Below, piece after piece: positions 51,434 to 62,072 of a stretch of DNA of 62,165 nt (within the stretch, counting starts at the first letter, position 1; the number at the start of each line of letters is the position of its first letter). Below the pieces are notes generated by a model, which was not told where the DNA came from, searched no databases, and saw nothing but the letters and a program-made list of their open reading frames with translations. The position numbers and the translations under genes were made by a program. This stretch comes from an uncultured Rhodoblastus sp. GTDB taxonomy: Bacteria > Pseudomonadota > Alphaproteobacteria > Rhizobiales > Beijerinckiaceae. The DNA lies in assembly GCF_903903185.1 (NCBI RefSeq), contig NZ_CAIUXT010000219.1, forward strand, positions 1 to 62,165. The letters are read 5' to 3'.

Positions 51434-52320
51434 TGTCCATCCTGATCGACAGCAATACCAAGATCATCACCCAGGGGTTCACCGGCAAGAACGGCACCTT
51501 CCATTCCGAGCAGGCGCTGGCCTTTTTCGGCACCAAGATCGTCGGCGGCACCTCGCCGGGCAAGGGCGGCTCGACCCATATCGGCTTGCCGGTGTTCGAC
51601 ACCGTGGAGGAAGCCAAGCACGCCACCGGCGCCACCGCTTCGGTGATCTACGTGCCGCCGGCGGGCGCGGCCGACGCCATCTGCGAGGCGATCGACGCGG
51701 AAATTCCGTTGATCGTCGCGATCACCGAAGGCGTTCCGGTCCAGGACATGGTCAAGGTCAAGCGTTCGCTGTCCGGATCCAAGTCGCGCCTGATCGGCCC
51801 GAACTGCCCGGGCGTGATCACCGCCAACGCTTGCAAGATCGGCATCATGCCCGGCAATATTTTCAAGAAGGGCAATGTCGGCATCGTCTCGCGCTCCGGC
51901 ACGCTGACCTATGAGGCCGTATTCCAGACCACGCAGGTCGGGCTCGGCCAGACCACGGCGGTCGGCATCGGCGGCGATCCGGTCAAGGGTACGGAATTCA
52001 TCGACGTGCTCGAATTGTTCCTCGCCGACGACGAGACCCATTCGATCATCATGATCGGCGAAATCGGCGGTTCGGCGGAAGAAGACGCCGCGCAGTTCAT
52101 CGCCGACGAGGCCAAACGGGGCCGCAGGAAGCCGATCGTCAGCTTCATCGCCGGCCGCACAGCCCCTCCGGGGCGCCGCATGGGCCATGCCGGCGCCATC
52201 ATTTCCGGCGGCAAGGGCGGCGCGGAAGACAAGATCGCGGCGCTCGAGGCGGCGGGCATCCGCGTCTCGCCCTCGCCGGCGCGTCTCGGCTCGACGCTGA
52301 TCGACCTTCTGAAAGGCTGA
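51433..52320 (+). CDS. sucD: Succinyl-CoA ligase subunit alpha
   Basis: 295 residues. CoA-binding [20 protein letters not shown] and phosphohistidine in [11 protein letters not shown]. Forms the enzyme with SucC. Confidence 0.98.
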   Translation: MSILIDSNTKIITQGFTGKNGTFHSEQALAFFGTKIVGGTSPGKGGSTHIGLPVFDTVEEAKHATGATASVIYVPPAGAADAICEAIDAEIPLIVAITEGVPVQDMVKVKRSLSGSKSRLIGPNCPGVITANACKIGIMPGNIFKKGNVGIVSRSGTLTYEAVFQTTQVGLGQTTAVGIGGDPVKGTEFIDVLELFLADDETHSIIMIGEIGGSAEEDAAQFIADEAKRGRRKPIVSFIAGRTAPPGRRMGHAGAIISGGKGGAEDKIAALEAAGIRVSPSPARLGSTLIDLLKG

Positions 52321-52327
52321 CAAAACC

Positions 52328-52353
52328 GGCGCGGGCGTTTTTTCGCCCGCGCC
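52328..52353 (+). other. Strong hairpin between sucD and sucA
   Basis: GGCGCGGGCG and CGCCCGCGCC form a perfect 10-bp GC stem with a TTTTTT loop, 7 bp after the sucD stop. No T-run follows, so it is more likely an mRNA-stability or processing element, or a partial terminator, than a full stop. Confidence 0.6.
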
Positions 52354-52525
52354 GCTGCCCCAAGGCCCCTGCCGGCGCGTTAAACCATCGCGCCCATAGC
52401 GGGAAAAGCCGGACGCCGCGAGACAAAACGGCCGATGGCCGGCCGGGGACGGAAAGATTGGCGGCAGGCCGCCGTAACCCGTTGGCGTCTCGATTGAATC
52501 CGCCGCGGGCCGAGAGGAAAAAGCA

Positions 52526-55500
52526 ATGGCGCGTCAAGACAGCAATGGAAGCAATGGCGGCGGTGGAGCGCAGCGTTCCCCCAAGAACGCCGCTTTGGCG
52601 GATTCGTCTTTCCTGTTTGGCGGCAATTCCGCCTATATCGAGCAGCTCCAGGCCGCCTATGAGACCAATCCGGCCGGGGTCGATCCCGAATGGCGCGAAT
52701 TTTTCGCCGCCCTGAACGACGACAAGGCGGCGGTCGTCGCCAATGCAAGGGGCGCCTCATGGAAGAACGCCAGCTGGCCGATCCCGCAAGCTGGCGACCT
52801 GGTTTCGGCGCTCGACGGCCAATGGCCGGTCAATGAAAAAGCGCTGGCCGACAAAATCAAGGGCAAGGCCGCGGCCGCCAATGGCGGGTCGGAGATTTCC
52901 GTCGCCGAACTGCACCGCGCCACGCAGGACTCCGTGCGCGCCATCATGATGATCCGCGCCTATCGCATGCGCGGCCATCTTCACGCCAATCTCGATCCGC
53001 TCGGCCTCGATCCGCAGAAGGATCACGAGGAGTTGCATCCGTCGAGCTATGGCTTCACCCAGGCCGATTACGACCGCAAGATCTTCATCGATCACGTGCT
53101 CGGCATGGATTACGCCACCATTCCGGAAATGCTGGAGATTCTGCGCCGCACCTATTGCAGCACCATCGGCTGGGAATTCATGCATATTTCCGATCCAGCC
53201 GAAAAGGCCTGGATTCAGGAGCGCATCGAAGGCCCGCACAAGGAAATCGTCTTCACCAAGGAGGGCAAGCGCGCCATCCTGCAGAAACTGGTCGAGGCGG
53301 AAGGTTTCGAGAAATTCCTCGACGTCCGCTACACCGGCACCAAGCGTTTCGGCCTCGACGGCGGCGAATCGATGATCCCTGCGCTGGAACAGATCATCAA
53401 GCGCGGCGGCGCGCTCGGCGCGCGGGAAATCGTGCTCGGAATGGCCCATCGCGGCCGTCTCAATGTGCTCTGCCAGGTCATGGGCAAGCCGCACCGCGCG
53501 TTGTTCAACGAATTCAAGGGCGGCTCCTTCCTGCCCGAGACGGTGGAAGGCTCCGGCGACGTCAAATATCACCTCGGCGCCTCATCCGACCGCGAATTCG
53601 ACCATAACAAGGTCCATCTTTCGCTCACCGCGAACCCCTCGCATCTCGAAATCGTCGATCCGGTCGTGCTGGGCAAGGTGCGCGCCAAACTCGACCAGAA
53701 CATTGACCGTGCGCCCGACGACCGCCGCTCGGTCATGCCGCTGCTGATTCACGGCGACGCGGCCTTCGCCGGCCAGGGCGTGGTGGCGGAATGTTTCGGC
53801 CTCTCCGGCCTCAAGGGCCATCGCACCGGCGGTTCGATCCATTTCATCATCAACAACCAGATCGGTTTCACCACCTATCCGCGCTATTCGCGCTCCTCGC
53901 CCTATCCGTCCGACGTGGCCAAGACGGTCGAGGCGCCGATTCTCCATTGCAATGGCGACGACCCGGAAGCCGTGACCTTCTGCGCCAAGGTGGCGACGGA
54001 ATTCCGGCAGAAATTCCAGAAGCCGGTGGTCATCGACATGTGGTGCTACCGCCGCTTCGGCCATAACGAGGGCGACGAGCCGTCCTTCACCCAGCCGCTG
54101 ATGTACAAGAAGATTCGCGCCCACAAATCGACGCTCGACATCTATTCGGAAAAGCTGATCGGAGAAAACATCGTCACCCTCGGCGAAGTCGAAAAGATGA
54201 AGGCCGACTGGCGCAGCCGGCTCGACGCCGAATATGACGCCGGACCGGGCTACAAGCCCAACAAGGCCGACTGGCTCGAAGGCGTGTGGGCCACCCTCAA
54301 ATCGGCCCCCAGCGCCGAGCAGGAAGAGGCGCGGCGCGGCAAGACCGCCATCGAGAAGACCAAGCTGATCGAACTTGGCGACAAGCTGTGCTCGGTTCCC
54401 GAGGGATTCCACCTCCACAAGACGATCCAGCGTTTCCTCGACAATCGCCGCAAGGCGATCGACACCGGCTTGGGCATCGACTGGGCGACTGCCGAGGCTT
54501 TGGCTTTCGGCTCGCTGGTTGACGAAGGCTATCGGGTCCGCCTGTCGGGCCAGGATTGCGAACGCGGCACGTTCTCGCAGCGCCATTCGGTGCTGATCGA
54601 CCAGGAGAACGAAAGCCGCTATGTGCCGCTGAACCATATCCGCGCTGGCCAGGGCCATTACGAGGTCATCAATTCGATGCTTTCGGAAGAGGCGGTGCTT
54701 GGCTTCGAATATGGCTATTCGCTGGCCGAGCCCAACGCCCTCATCCTTTGGGAAGGCCAGTTCGGCGATTTCGCCAATGGCGCGCAGGTGTTGTTCGATC
54801 AGTTCATCTCTTCGGGCGAACGCAAATGGCTGCGCATGTCCGGCCTCGTCTGCTTGCTGCCGCATGGCTATGAAGGGCAGGGACCGGAACATTCCTCGGC
54901 GCGTCTCGAACGCTTCCTGCAAATGTGCGCCGAAGACAATATGCAGGTCGCCAATTGCTCGACGCCGGCCAATTATTTCCACATCCTGCGCCGGCAACTC
55001 AAGCGCGACATCCGCAAGCCGCTGATCCTGATGACCCCGAAATCGCTGCTGCGCCACAAGCGCGTGGTTTCGACGCTCGAGGAATTTTCGGGTGAGGGCC
55101 ACTTCCGCCGGCTGCTTTCCGATCACGCCGAGACCGACGCCAACGAAGCGATCAAGCTGGTCAAGGACGACAAGATCCGCCGGGTGATCCTGTGCACCGG
55201 CAAGGTCTATTACGATCTCTACGAGGACCGCGAGAAGCGCGGCGTCGACGATGTCTATCTGCTACGCGTCGAGCAGCTCTATCCGCTGCCGCTCAAGGCG
55301 ATGGTCAACCGTCTTTCGCGCTTCAAGAAAGCCGAAGTCGTATGGTGCCAGGAGGAGCCAAAGAACATGGGCGCCTGGAGCTTCGTCGAGCCCTATCTCG
55401 AATGGGTGCTCGCCCAGGTCGGCGGCAAGAGCAAGCGCGCGCGCTATGTCGGGCGTCCCGCCTCGGCGGCGACGGCGGCGGGCGCGGCGCCGCGCCATCT

Positions 55501-55543
55501 CGCCCAGTTGCAGGCTTTCCTTGACGACGCCTTCGCACTTTAG
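52526..55543 (+). CDS. sucA: 2-oxoglutarate dehydrogenase E1 component
   Basis: 1005 residues. N-terminal FLFGGNSAYIEQLQAAYE, thiamine-site regions GMAHRGRLNVL and HGDAAFAGQGVV, and EGQFGDFANGAQV. Decarboxylates 2-oxoglutarate and passes the succinyl group to SucB. AGAGGAAA ribosome site. Confidence 0.98.
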   Translation: MARQDSNGSNGGGGAQRSPKNAALADSSFLFGGNSAYIEQLQAAYETNPAGVDPEWREFFAALNDDKAAVVANARGASWKNASWPIPQAGDLVSALDGQWPVNEKALADKIKGKAAAANGGSEISVAELHRATQDSVRAIMMIRAYRMRGHLHANLDPLGLDPQKDHEELHPSSYGFTQADYDRKIFIDHVLGMDYATIPEMLEILRRTYCSTIGWEFMHISDPAEKAWIQERIEGPHKEIVFTKEGKRAILQKLVEAEGFEKFLDVRYTGTKRFGLDGGESMIPALEQIIKRGGALGAREIVLGMAHRGRLNVLCQVMGKPHRALFNEFKGGSFLPETVEGSGDVKYHLGASSDREFDHNKVHLSLTANPSHLEIVDPVVLGKVRAKLDQNIDRAPDDRRSVMPLLIHGDAAFAGQGVVAECFGLSGLKGHRTGGSIHFIINNQIGFTTYPRYSRSSPYPSDVAKTVEAPILHCNGDDPEAVTFCAKVATEFRQKFQKPVVIDMWCYRRFGHNEGDEPSFTQPLMYKKIRAHKSTLDIYSEKLIGENIVTLGEVEKMKADWRSRLDAEYDAGPGYKPNKADWLEGVWATLKSAPSAEQEEARRGKTAIEKTKLIELGDKLCSVPEGFHLHKTIQRFLDNRRKAIDTGLGIDWATAEALAFGSLVDEGYRVRLSGQDCERGTFSQRHSVLIDQENESRYVPLNHIRAGQGHYEVINSMLSEEAVLGFEYGYSLAEPNALILWEGQFGDFANGAQVLFDQFISSGERKWLRMSGLVCLLPHGYEGQGPEHSSARLERFLQMCAEDNMQVANCSTPANYFHILRRQLKRDIRKPLILMTPKSLLRHKRVVSTLEEFSGEGHFRRLLSDHAETDANEAIKLVKDDKIRRVILCTGKVYYDLYEDREKRGVDDVYLLRVEQLYPLPLKAMVNRLSRFKKAEVVWCQEEPKNMGAWSFVEPYLEWVLAQVGGKSKRARYVGRPASAATAAGAAPRHLAQLQAFLDDAFAL

Positions 55544-55641
55544 GAAATCCGATCCATCCGCGACTCCGCAGCGCCGCGCGACCCGTCGGAGTCCCATCTC
55601 TCTTCTCCTGTTGAGCCGCGTCGGCGGCGGAAGTGAACTCC

Positions 55642-56853
55642 ATGGCCACAGAAATCCGCGTTCCCACCCTTGGCGAGTCCGTCTCCGAAGCGACCATCGG
55701 CCGCTGGTTCAAGAAGCCCGGCGACGCCGTGAAGGCCGATGAGCCCTTGCTCGAACTTGAAACCGACAAGGTGACGCTCGAAGTCAATGCGCCGGTCGCC
55801 GGCGTGCTGGCGGAAATCGTCGCCAAGGACGGCGATACCGTCGAACCCGGCGCGCTGCTTGGCCAGATCGCCGAGGGCGCCGGCGCCGATGCGGTCGCCG
55901 CTCCCGCTCCAGCAGCCGCGGCTCCTGCTCCTGCTCCGGCCGCTGCTCCAGTGGCCGCCGGGGCCGGCGCGCCGCCGTCGCCCGCCGCCGCCAAGAACGC
56001 CGCCGACCGCGGCATCGCGGTGCAGGACGTCGCCGGCTCCGGCAAGCGCGGGCAGGTGCTCAAAGGCGACGTCATCGCCTTCGCGGCCGCTCCCCCTGCC
56101 GCCGCCGCGCCCGCCCCGGTCGCCGTCCGCGCGCCCTCCCGCCCCGACGATACGGCGCGCGAAGAGCGGGTGAAAATGACCAAGCTGCGCCAGACCATCG
56201 CCCGCCGCCTCAAGGAAGCGCAAAATACCGCCGCCATGCTGACAACCTTCAACGAGGTCGATATGGCGCCGCTGATGGCCCTGCGCAGCCATTACAAGGA
56301 CCTTTTCGAGAAGAAGCACGGCGTCAAGCTCGGCTTCATGGGCTTTTTCGTCAAGGCCGTGACCCACGCGCTGAGGGAGATCCCGGCGGTCAACGCCGAG
56401 ATCGACGGCGCCGACCTGATCTACAAGAATTTCTGCCATATCGGCGTCGCCGTCGGCACCGAAAAGGGTCTGGTCGTGCCGGTGGTGCGCGACGCCGAAA
56501 CCCTGTCCATCGCCGGGATCGAAAAGACCATCGCGGGATTTGGCAAGCGCGCCCGCGACGGCCAGCTGACGATCGAGGACATGCAGGGCGGCACCTTCAC
56601 CATCTCGAATGGCGGCGTCTATGGTTCGCTGATGTCCACGCCCATCCTGAACGCCCCGCAATCGGGCATTCTGGGCATGCACAAGATCCAGGACCGCCCG
56701 GTGGTCGTCGCCGGCAAGATCGAAATCCGTCCGATGATGTATCTGGCTCTGTCCTACGATCACCGCGTCGTCGACGGCAAGGAGGCGGTCACCTTCCTCG
56801 TGCGCGTCAAGGAAGCGCTGGAAGACCCGGCGCGCCTCGTCCTCGACCTTTGA
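55642..56853 (+). CDS. sucB: 2-oxoglutarate dehydrogenase E2 (dihydrolipoyl succinyltransferase)
   Basis: 403 residues from ATG 55642 (a GTG 9 bp upstream is in frame). Lipoyl domain with ETDKVTLEV, Lys43 lipoylated; alanine/proline-rich linker about 85-135; E1/E3-binding segment [18 protein letters not shown]; catalytic core with [13 protein letters not shown]. Confidence 0.97.
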   Translation: MATEIRVPTLGESVSEATIGRWFKKPGDAVKADEPLLELETDKVTLEVNAPVAGVLAEIVAKDGDTVEPGALLGQIAEGAGADAVAAPAPAAAAPAPAPAAAPVAAGAGAPPSPAAAKNAADRGIAVQDVAGSGKRGQVLKGDVIAFAAAPPAAAAPAPVAVRAPSRPDDTAREERVKMTKLRQTIARRLKEAQNTAAMLTTFNEVDMAPLMALRSHYKDLFEKKHGVKLGFMGFFVKAVTHALREIPAVNAEIDGADLIYKNFCHIGVAVGTEKGLVVPVVRDAETLSIAGIEKTIAGFGKRARDGQLTIEDMQGGTFTISNGGVYGSLMSTPILNAPQSGILGMHKIQDRPVVVAGKIEIRPMMYLALSYDHRVVDGKEAVTFLVRVKEALEDPARLVLDL

Positions 56854-56907
56854 GCCCGCTCCATGCCCGGCCCGTCCGGGCGTGGTTGTTTTTTCGCGGA
56901 GAATCCA

Positions 56908-58305
56908 ATGTCCTATGATCTTGTCGTCATCGGCTCCGGCCCGGGCGGTTATGTCTGCGCCATTCGCGCCGCCCAGCTCGGGCTCAAGACCGCCATTGTC
57001 GAAAAGCGCCAGACATTTGGTGGAACCTGCCTCAATATCGGCTGCATTCCCTCCAAGGCGCTGCTTTATGCTTCCGAAGTCTACGAGGAAGTCGCCCATG
57101 GGCTAGGCCCGCTCGGCGTCGTCGTCGGCAAGCCCAAGCTCGACCTTCCCGCGATGATGAAGCACAAGGACGAGACCGTCGGCGCCAATGTCCAGGGCGT
57201 GGCCTTCCTGCTCAAGAAGAACAAGGTCGATACCTTCTTCGGCGCCGGTTCGATCCCCGCCGCCGGCAAGGTCGAAGTGACCGCCGGGGACGGCGCGAAA
57301 CAGGTTCTTGAAACCAGAAACATCGTCATCGCCACCGGCTCGGAAGTGACGCCGCTGCCGGGCGTGACCATTGACGAAAAAATCGTCGTCTCCTCGACTG
57401 GCGCGCTGGAACTGGGAAAAGTTCCAGCCAGATTGATCGTCGTCGGCGCCGGCGTTATCGGACTTGAACTGGGCTCCGTCTGGCGGCGCCTCGGCGCCGA
57501 AGTCACGGTGGTCGAATATCTCGACCGCATCCTGCCCGGCATGGATGTCGAAACCGTCAAGCAGTTCCAGCGGCTGCTGGAAAAGCAGGGCTTCAAATTC
57601 CTGCTCGGTTCGAAAGTCACCAAGGTCGAAACCACGAAGAGCGCGGCCAAGGTGACGGTGGAGCCGGCCGCGGGCGGCGAAGCCCGGACGCTCGACGCCG
57701 ACGTCGTGCTGGTCGCCATCGGCCGTCGTCCCTATACGCAAGGACTCGGCCTGGAGGCGCTGGGCGTGGCGCTGGAGCGCGGCCAGATCGTCATCGACGC
57801 GCAATTCGCCTCCAGCCTTCCCGGCGTCTACGCCATAGGCGATGCGGTGCGCGGACCGATGCTGGCGCACAAGGCCGAGGACGAAGGCGTCGCGGTGGCG
57901 GAAATTCTCGCCGGCCAGCATGGGCATGTGAATTACGACGTCATCCCCGGCGTGGTTTACACCAATCCGGAAATCGCCTCTGTCGGCCTGACCGAGGAAG
58001 AGCTCAAGGCCAAGGGAATCGCCTACAAGAGCGGCAAGTTCCCGTTCACCGCCAATGGCCGCGCCCGGGCCACGCGCCATACCGACGGCTTCGTCAAGGT
58101 GCTGGCCGACGCCGCCACCGACCGCGTGCTCGGCGTTCACATCCTCGGCTTCGGCGCCGGCGAGTTGATCGGCGAAGCCTGCGTGCTGATGGAGTTCGGC
58201 GGATCGTCGGAAGATCTCGCCCGCACCTGCCATGCCCATCCGACTATGTCGGAAGCGGTCAAGGAAGCCGCTCTGGCGGTGGAAAAGCGCGCCATCCATA
58301 TCTGA
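56908..58305 (+). CDS. lpd: Dihydrolipoyl dehydrogenase (E3)
   Basis: 465 residues from ATG 56908 (GGAG upstream). FAD motif [17 protein letters not shown], redox disulphide [16 protein letters not shown] motif [13 protein letters not shown] and catalytic HAHPTMSEA. Reoxidises lipoate for SucAB and probably other dehydrogenases. Confidence 0.97.
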   Translation: MSYDLVVIGSGPGGYVCAIRAAQLGLKTAIVEKRQTFGGTCLNIGCIPSKALLYASEVYEEVAHGLGPLGVVVGKPKLDLPAMMKHKDETVGANVQGVAFLLKKNKVDTFFGAGSIPAAGKVEVTAGDGAKQVLETRNIVIATGSEVTPLPGVTIDEKIVVSSTGALELGKVPARLIVVGAGVIGLELGSVWRRLGAEVTVVEYLDRILPGMDVETVKQFQRLLEKQGFKFLLGSKVTKVETTKSAAKVTVEPAAGGEARTLDADVVLVAIGRRPYTQGLGLEALGVALERGQIVIDAQFASSLPGVYAIGDAVRGPMLAHKAEDEGVAVAEILAGQHGHVNYDVIPGVVYTNPEIASVGLTEEELKAKGIAYKSGKFPFTANGRARATRHTDGFVKVLADAATDRVLGVHILGFGAGELIGEACVLMEFGGSSEDLARTCHAHPTMSEAVKEAALAVEKRAIHI

Positions 58306-58334
58306 ACGCCAATCGAATCTGAGCGCCAATCGAA
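58301..58334. repeat. 17-bp tandem duplication across the lpd stop codon
   Basis: TCTGAACGCCAATCGAA (58301-58317) is followed directly by TCTGAGCGCCAATCGAA (58318-58334), 16/17 identical. The first copy contains the TGA stop. Confidence 0.9.
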
Positions 58335-58356
58335 GCTTCATTCGCCCATGCCAATG

Positions 58357-58381
58357 GAAAGCCCGGAAATTCCGGGCTTTC
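58357..58381 (+). terminator. Terminator after lpd
   Basis: GAAAGCCCGGAA and TTCCGGGCTTTC form a perfect 12-bp inverted repeat around a single A, ending in TTTCTCC. It marks the end of the mdh-suc-lpd array. Confidence 0.85.
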
Positions 58382-58498
58382 TCCGTTTCGCCAGACCGGA
58401 CGCCCCCCGCGAAACGATTGCGGGACGGCGGCGCCGGGGCCTATCCTGCTCCGGTTGACGATTCTTGATCGATTTCCGGCCTCCGGATGGGAGAAGTC

Positions 58499-60313
58499 AT
58501 GGTTCCGCCGGCCAACGCCGACAAGCCCCGGCCCGCGTCCCCATCGCAGTCCGCATCGAAGCCGCAAGCCCCGGCTTCGATGCGTTTCGCGCGGGGCCTT
58601 CGCGCGCTGATGCGCTCGAACGAACTGGCGCTGGTCGCCGCCGCCATGCTGGTTGGCCTCGTCGCCGCCGTCTGCGTCACCGCGATGACCGAGGCGGCGA
58701 TCTTCATGCATGTGCTGATTTTCAACTTGCCGTTCGACGTGCGGCTCAGCGCCAGCGATCGCGTCGCCCCGGTGGCCGCCTTCGCCGCCTTGACGCTCGG
58801 AGGATTGAGCGTCGGCCTGATGGAAGCCTGGCGGATCGCCAGAAAAATTCCTGCTCCGGTCGATCCGGTCGAGGCCAATGCCTTGCGCGGCGGCCGGATG
58901 TCGCTGCGCGACAGTTTCGTCGTCGGGATGCAGACGCTGATCTCCAATTCCGTCGGCGCCTCGGTCGGCCTCGAAGCGGGTTTTGCCCAGATCGGCTCCG
59001 GCCTCGGCTCTTACCTCGGTCAGAAATTGCACCTGCGCCGAGGCGATTTGCGCCTGCTGGTGGGCGCGGGCGCCGCCGCCGCCATAGGCGGCGTGTTCGG
59101 CGCCCCTCTGACCGGCGCCTTCTACGCGTTCGAGATCATTCTCGGCGCCTATGCGATTTCCGCCGCGGGACCGATTTTCGCCGCCTCGATCGTCGGCGTG
59201 ATCGCCACCCATGTTCTCGGCGGCGCCCCTTACCAGATCGCCACCGCTCCGGTCGGCGCAATGAGTCCCGCCGCCTGGCCGGCCCTGCTCGGGCTCACGG
59301 CCTGCGCCGTGGCGCTGGGCGTCGGCGCGATGCGCGCCGCCGGCGCCGCTGAACGCGCTTTCGAGGAGACCGCCGTTCCCGTCTGGGGCCGGCCGGTCAT
59401 CGGCGGCCTGGCGGTGGCGACGCTGGCCATGTTCACGCCGCAGGTGCTTGGCGCCGGGCATGGAGCGCTCGCCTTGAACATTTCGACAAATTTCCCGTTG
59501 GCCGCGCTGGTCGCCTTTCTGGCGCTCAAGCTTGTCGCCTGCCTGATTTCGCTGGCCAGCGGTTTTCGCGGCGGCCTGTTCTTCGCCTCGCTGTTCATGG
59601 GCGCGACGCTTGGCAAGATTTACGGCATGATTGTGCTGGCGCTGTTTCCCGCTTTTGCGCCGGACCCTACGATCTGCATTCTCGCGGGCATGGCGACTTT
59701 CGGCGTGACGATCGTCGGCGGTCCCCTGACCATGTCTTTCCTGGTGCTCGAAAATACCGCCAATTTTTCGGTTACGGCGGGCGTGCTGGCGGCTTCCATC
59801 GCCGCGAGCCTCGCGGTCCGCGCTGCTTTCGGCTATTCCTTCTCGACGTGGCGGCTGCATTTGCGCGGCGAAAATATCCGCAGCGCCAATGACGTCGGCT
59901 GGATCGACGACCTCAAGGTCGGCCGGCTCATGCGGCCCGACCCGCCGAGCGCGCCCGACTGGCTCGATATCGACGATTTCTGTGAACGCTTTCCGCTCGG
60001 CTCGGGGGCCTGTGTCGTCCTGACCGACGATTCCGGCCGCTATGCGGGGATGGTCAATCTGGCCGAAGCGCATCTTCATGCGCGCAAATCCGAAGGCCGG
60101 GTGCGCGCTCTGGCGCGGCAGGGCGGCGTCTGGCTGACCGCCGACATGAACGCCAAGACCGCCATGGCTTTGTTCGACCGGGCGGAGGCGGACCAGCTCG
60201 CGGTCATCGATTCCGTGTCCGGCGCGCCGGTTGGGGTGTTGACCGAACCTTATCTTGCCCGCAGCTATGCCGAAAAAGCCGACGCTGCCGTGCGCAGCGC
60301 TTTCGGGATATGA
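58499..60313 (+). CDS. ClC-family chloride channel/antiporter with C-terminal CBS pair
   Basis: 604 residues from ATG 58499, which follows GGGAG; an ATG at 58487 is in frame. About ten membrane helices (about 45-440) then a cytoplasmic CBS-type domain (about 470-595). The gating-glutamate loop reads GLEAG (Glu159) instead of the usual GREGP, and the GxFxP motif reads GLFFA without the proline. The protein is therefore a divergent ClC; channel or exchanger mode and ion preference are uncertain. It converges with xerC with 8 bp between. Confidence 0.85.
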   Translation: MVPPANADKPRPASPSQSASKPQAPASMRFARGLRALMRSNELALVAAAMLVGLVAAVCVTAMTEAAIFMHVLIFNLPFDVRLSASDRVAPVAAFAALTLGGLSVGLMEAWRIARKIPAPVDPVEANALRGGRMSLRDSFVVGMQTLISNSVGASVGLEAGFAQIGSGLGSYLGQKLHLRRGDLRLLVGAGAAAAIGGVFGAPLTGAFYAFEIILGAYAISAAGPIFAASIVGVIATHVLGGAPYQIATAPVGAMSPAAWPALLGLTACAVALGVGAMRAAGAAERAFEETAVPVWGRPVIGGLAVATLAMFTPQVLGAGHGALALNISTNFPLAALVAFLALKLVACLISLASGFRGGLFFASLFMGATLGKIYGMIVLALFPAFAPDPTICILAGMATFGVTIVGGPLTMSFLVLENTANFSVTAGVLAASIAASLAVRAAFGYSFSTWRLHLRGENIRSANDVGWIDDLKVGRLMRPDPPSAPDWLDIDDFCERFPLGSGACVVLTDDSGRYAGMVNLAEAHLHARKSEGRVRALARQGGVWLTADMNAKTAMALFDRAEADQLAVIDSVSGAPVGVLTEPYLARSYAEKADAAVRSAFGI

Positions 60314-60321
60314 ATATATTG

Positions 60322-61305
60322 CTATTTGGCGCGCGGATGGGAGGCGAGATAGGCGTCGAACAGCCGCGCCTTGTCGATCGAGGTGTAGATTTGCGTCGTG
60401 GACAGGCTGGCGTGGCCGAGCAATTCCTGAATCGAGCGCAGATCGCCGCCGCGCCCCAGAAGATGGGTGGCGAAAGAGTGGCGCAAGGCGTGCGGCGTCG
60501 CCGAATCCGGCAGGCCGAGTGCGCCGCGCAAACGCTCCACCGTCAACTGGATGAGTCGCGGCGACAGCGGGCCGCCGCGCGCGCCAACGAACAAGGGTAC
60601 GTTCGCCGCGAGCGCGAAGGGACAAAGATCCAGATAGGTTTCAATGGCTTTGCGCACGGGAAGGATCACCGGAACCGAGCGCGTCTTGCCGCCCTTGCCG
60701 ACAATAGTCACGGAATCGACGGCGCCGACAGGCGCCTGGGCGCGGCGGATCGATAAGGCCTCGGAAATGCGCAGGCCCGCCCCGTAAAGCAGGCCGAGCG
60801 CCGCCGCGTCGCGGGCGGCGATCCAGGCCGGGCGCGTCTCGCCATCGTCCGATTCGCCGGCGGCAAGTTCCCGCGCCTTGGCCGCCGGCAGCGCCTTGGG
60901 CAGGACGCGCGGATTTTTCGGCGTGCGGACCTTGTCGAAAACCCCGACGCTCGCCAGCCCTTCGCGAGCGAGATAGCGGGCGAAAGACCTCAAGCCCGCC
61001 AATTGCCGCAACAGCGAGCGCGAACCCACTCCGGCTTCGCGCCGGCGCGCCATGAAGGCGCGCAGATCGTTCGGCTTCAAACCGCTCAGGGCTTTCAGGC
61101 CAACTGGCGCTTCGAGACGCTCGCCGAGAAAGAGGAGGAATTGGCGGAGGTCGCGCGCATAGGCGTCGAGCGTAAGCGGCGAAACGCGGCGCTCGCCTTC
61201 GAGCCGGCGCAGCCACAGGACCGCCGCCTGCGCCGTTTCGGCTTCGGCGCCGGGAAAGACGAGAACACCCGACCGGTGCGCCTTTTTCTCGGTTTCTGGC
61301 TTCAT
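60322..61305 (-). CDS. xerC: Site-specific tyrosine recombinase XerC
   Basis: 327 residues. Catalytic Arg in GAGLRISEAL, Lys in VGKGGKTRSVP, HALRHSF, LGHASLSTTQIYT with the Tyr nucleophile. N-terminal core-binding domain with LDAYARDLRQFLLFL. Partner of XerD for dimer resolution at dif. Confidence 0.9.
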   Translation of the reverse strand: MKPETEKKAHRSGVLVFPGAEAETAQAAVLWLRRLEGERRVSPLTLDAYARDLRQFLLFLGERLEAPVGLKALSGLKPNDLRAFMARRREAGVGSRSLLRQLAGLRSFARYLAREGLASVGVFDKVRTPKNPRVLPKALPAAKARELAAGESDDGETRPAWIAARDAAALGLLYGAGLRISEALSIRRAQAPVGAVDSVTIVGKGGKTRSVPVILPVRKAIETYLDLCPFALAANVPLFVGARGGPLSPRLIQLTVERLRGALGLPDSATPHALRHSFATHLLGRGGDLRSIQELLGHASLSTTQIYTSIDKARLFDAYLASHPRAK

Positions 61306-61360
61306 GACGCCAGGATAGAGACTTTCAAGTTTCGGTTGAATGAAAAAAGCGCCTCGGGGC

Positions 61361-61681
61361 TCACGGCTTTTTCACGTCCTTGGTCGCCTGGGCCCGGAAT
61401 TCCTCAAGATGGCGCTCGATCTGATGCTCGGACTTGGCGACCCCGGCGGCGGCGAAGTCTTTGCGGACCCGATCCAGAATCCCCGACTGGAGATGCGCGA
61501 TGATGTCGTTCGACACCAGACTCCGGGCATATTCCTCGGCGTCGGCGCCGCTTTTGCCGAGTTGCTGGGCGGCCCACAGCCCGAGCAGCTTGTTGGCGCG
61601 GGCGAGGGCCTTGAACTGCAGCTCCTCGTCATGCGCGAATTTGTTTTCGAAAGCTGCTTCGCGCCCGTTGAAAGTGGACAT
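61361..61681 (-). CDS. ATP synthase zeta subunit / DUF1476 family (F1 inhibitor)
   Basis: 106 residues from MSTFNGREAAFENKFAHDEE; GGGAA lies upstream. The N-terminal inhibitory segment and the four-helix domain (FKALARANKLLGLWAAQQLG) match the alphaproteobacterial zeta subunit, which blocks ATP hydrolysis by F1 much like mitochondrial IF1. A TTG two codons upstream is an alternative start. It is divergent from purC, the usual arrangement. Confidence 0.88.
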   Translation of the reverse strand: MSTFNGREAAFENKFAHDEELQFKALARANKLLGLWAAQQLGKSGADAEEYARSLVSNDIIAHLQSGILDRVRKDFAAAGVAKSEHQIERHLEEFRAQATKDVKKP

Positions 61682-62072
61682 GATCAATTCCCTTCCTGCC
61701 TTATTCCCTGCTCTTGGGCTATTTTATCCCCGCTTATATATTCGTTCGATGGGCCTCTGCCTAGAAGGCGTCGCGCGCGAGCCATGTCGCAGCGATGGGT
61801 CTTTGGGCGAATAGGCGCGCTGTTGCAGCAGGGAGACGTCCTCTATTTGGCCACGAGGCCTCGCTGGCGCGTCCGATTCGTCCAAACGGCTTGTGCAAAG
61901 ACGCGGAACGGGATAGGAACCTAAGGAAACGCGGCCTAATGGTTTCGATTCCGCGCGACGATTCCGCTAAAGAGCCGTTGTCGCCGATTGCGATCGGTCA
62001 GGACGTCAAATTCGCAGGAGGCCCGGAAGAGCCGGGGCATCCTTGGATTATCTCCCCGATCGGTTGACCCCA
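61682..62072. other. Intergenic region between the zeta subunit gene and purC
   Basis: 391 bp without a supported gene. A plus-strand frame ending at 62067 has no ribosome site or known motif. A TATATAAGC-like AT-rich patch near 61734-61742 may hold the zeta-gene promoter. No ribosome site precedes the purC ATG. Confidence 0.4.
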
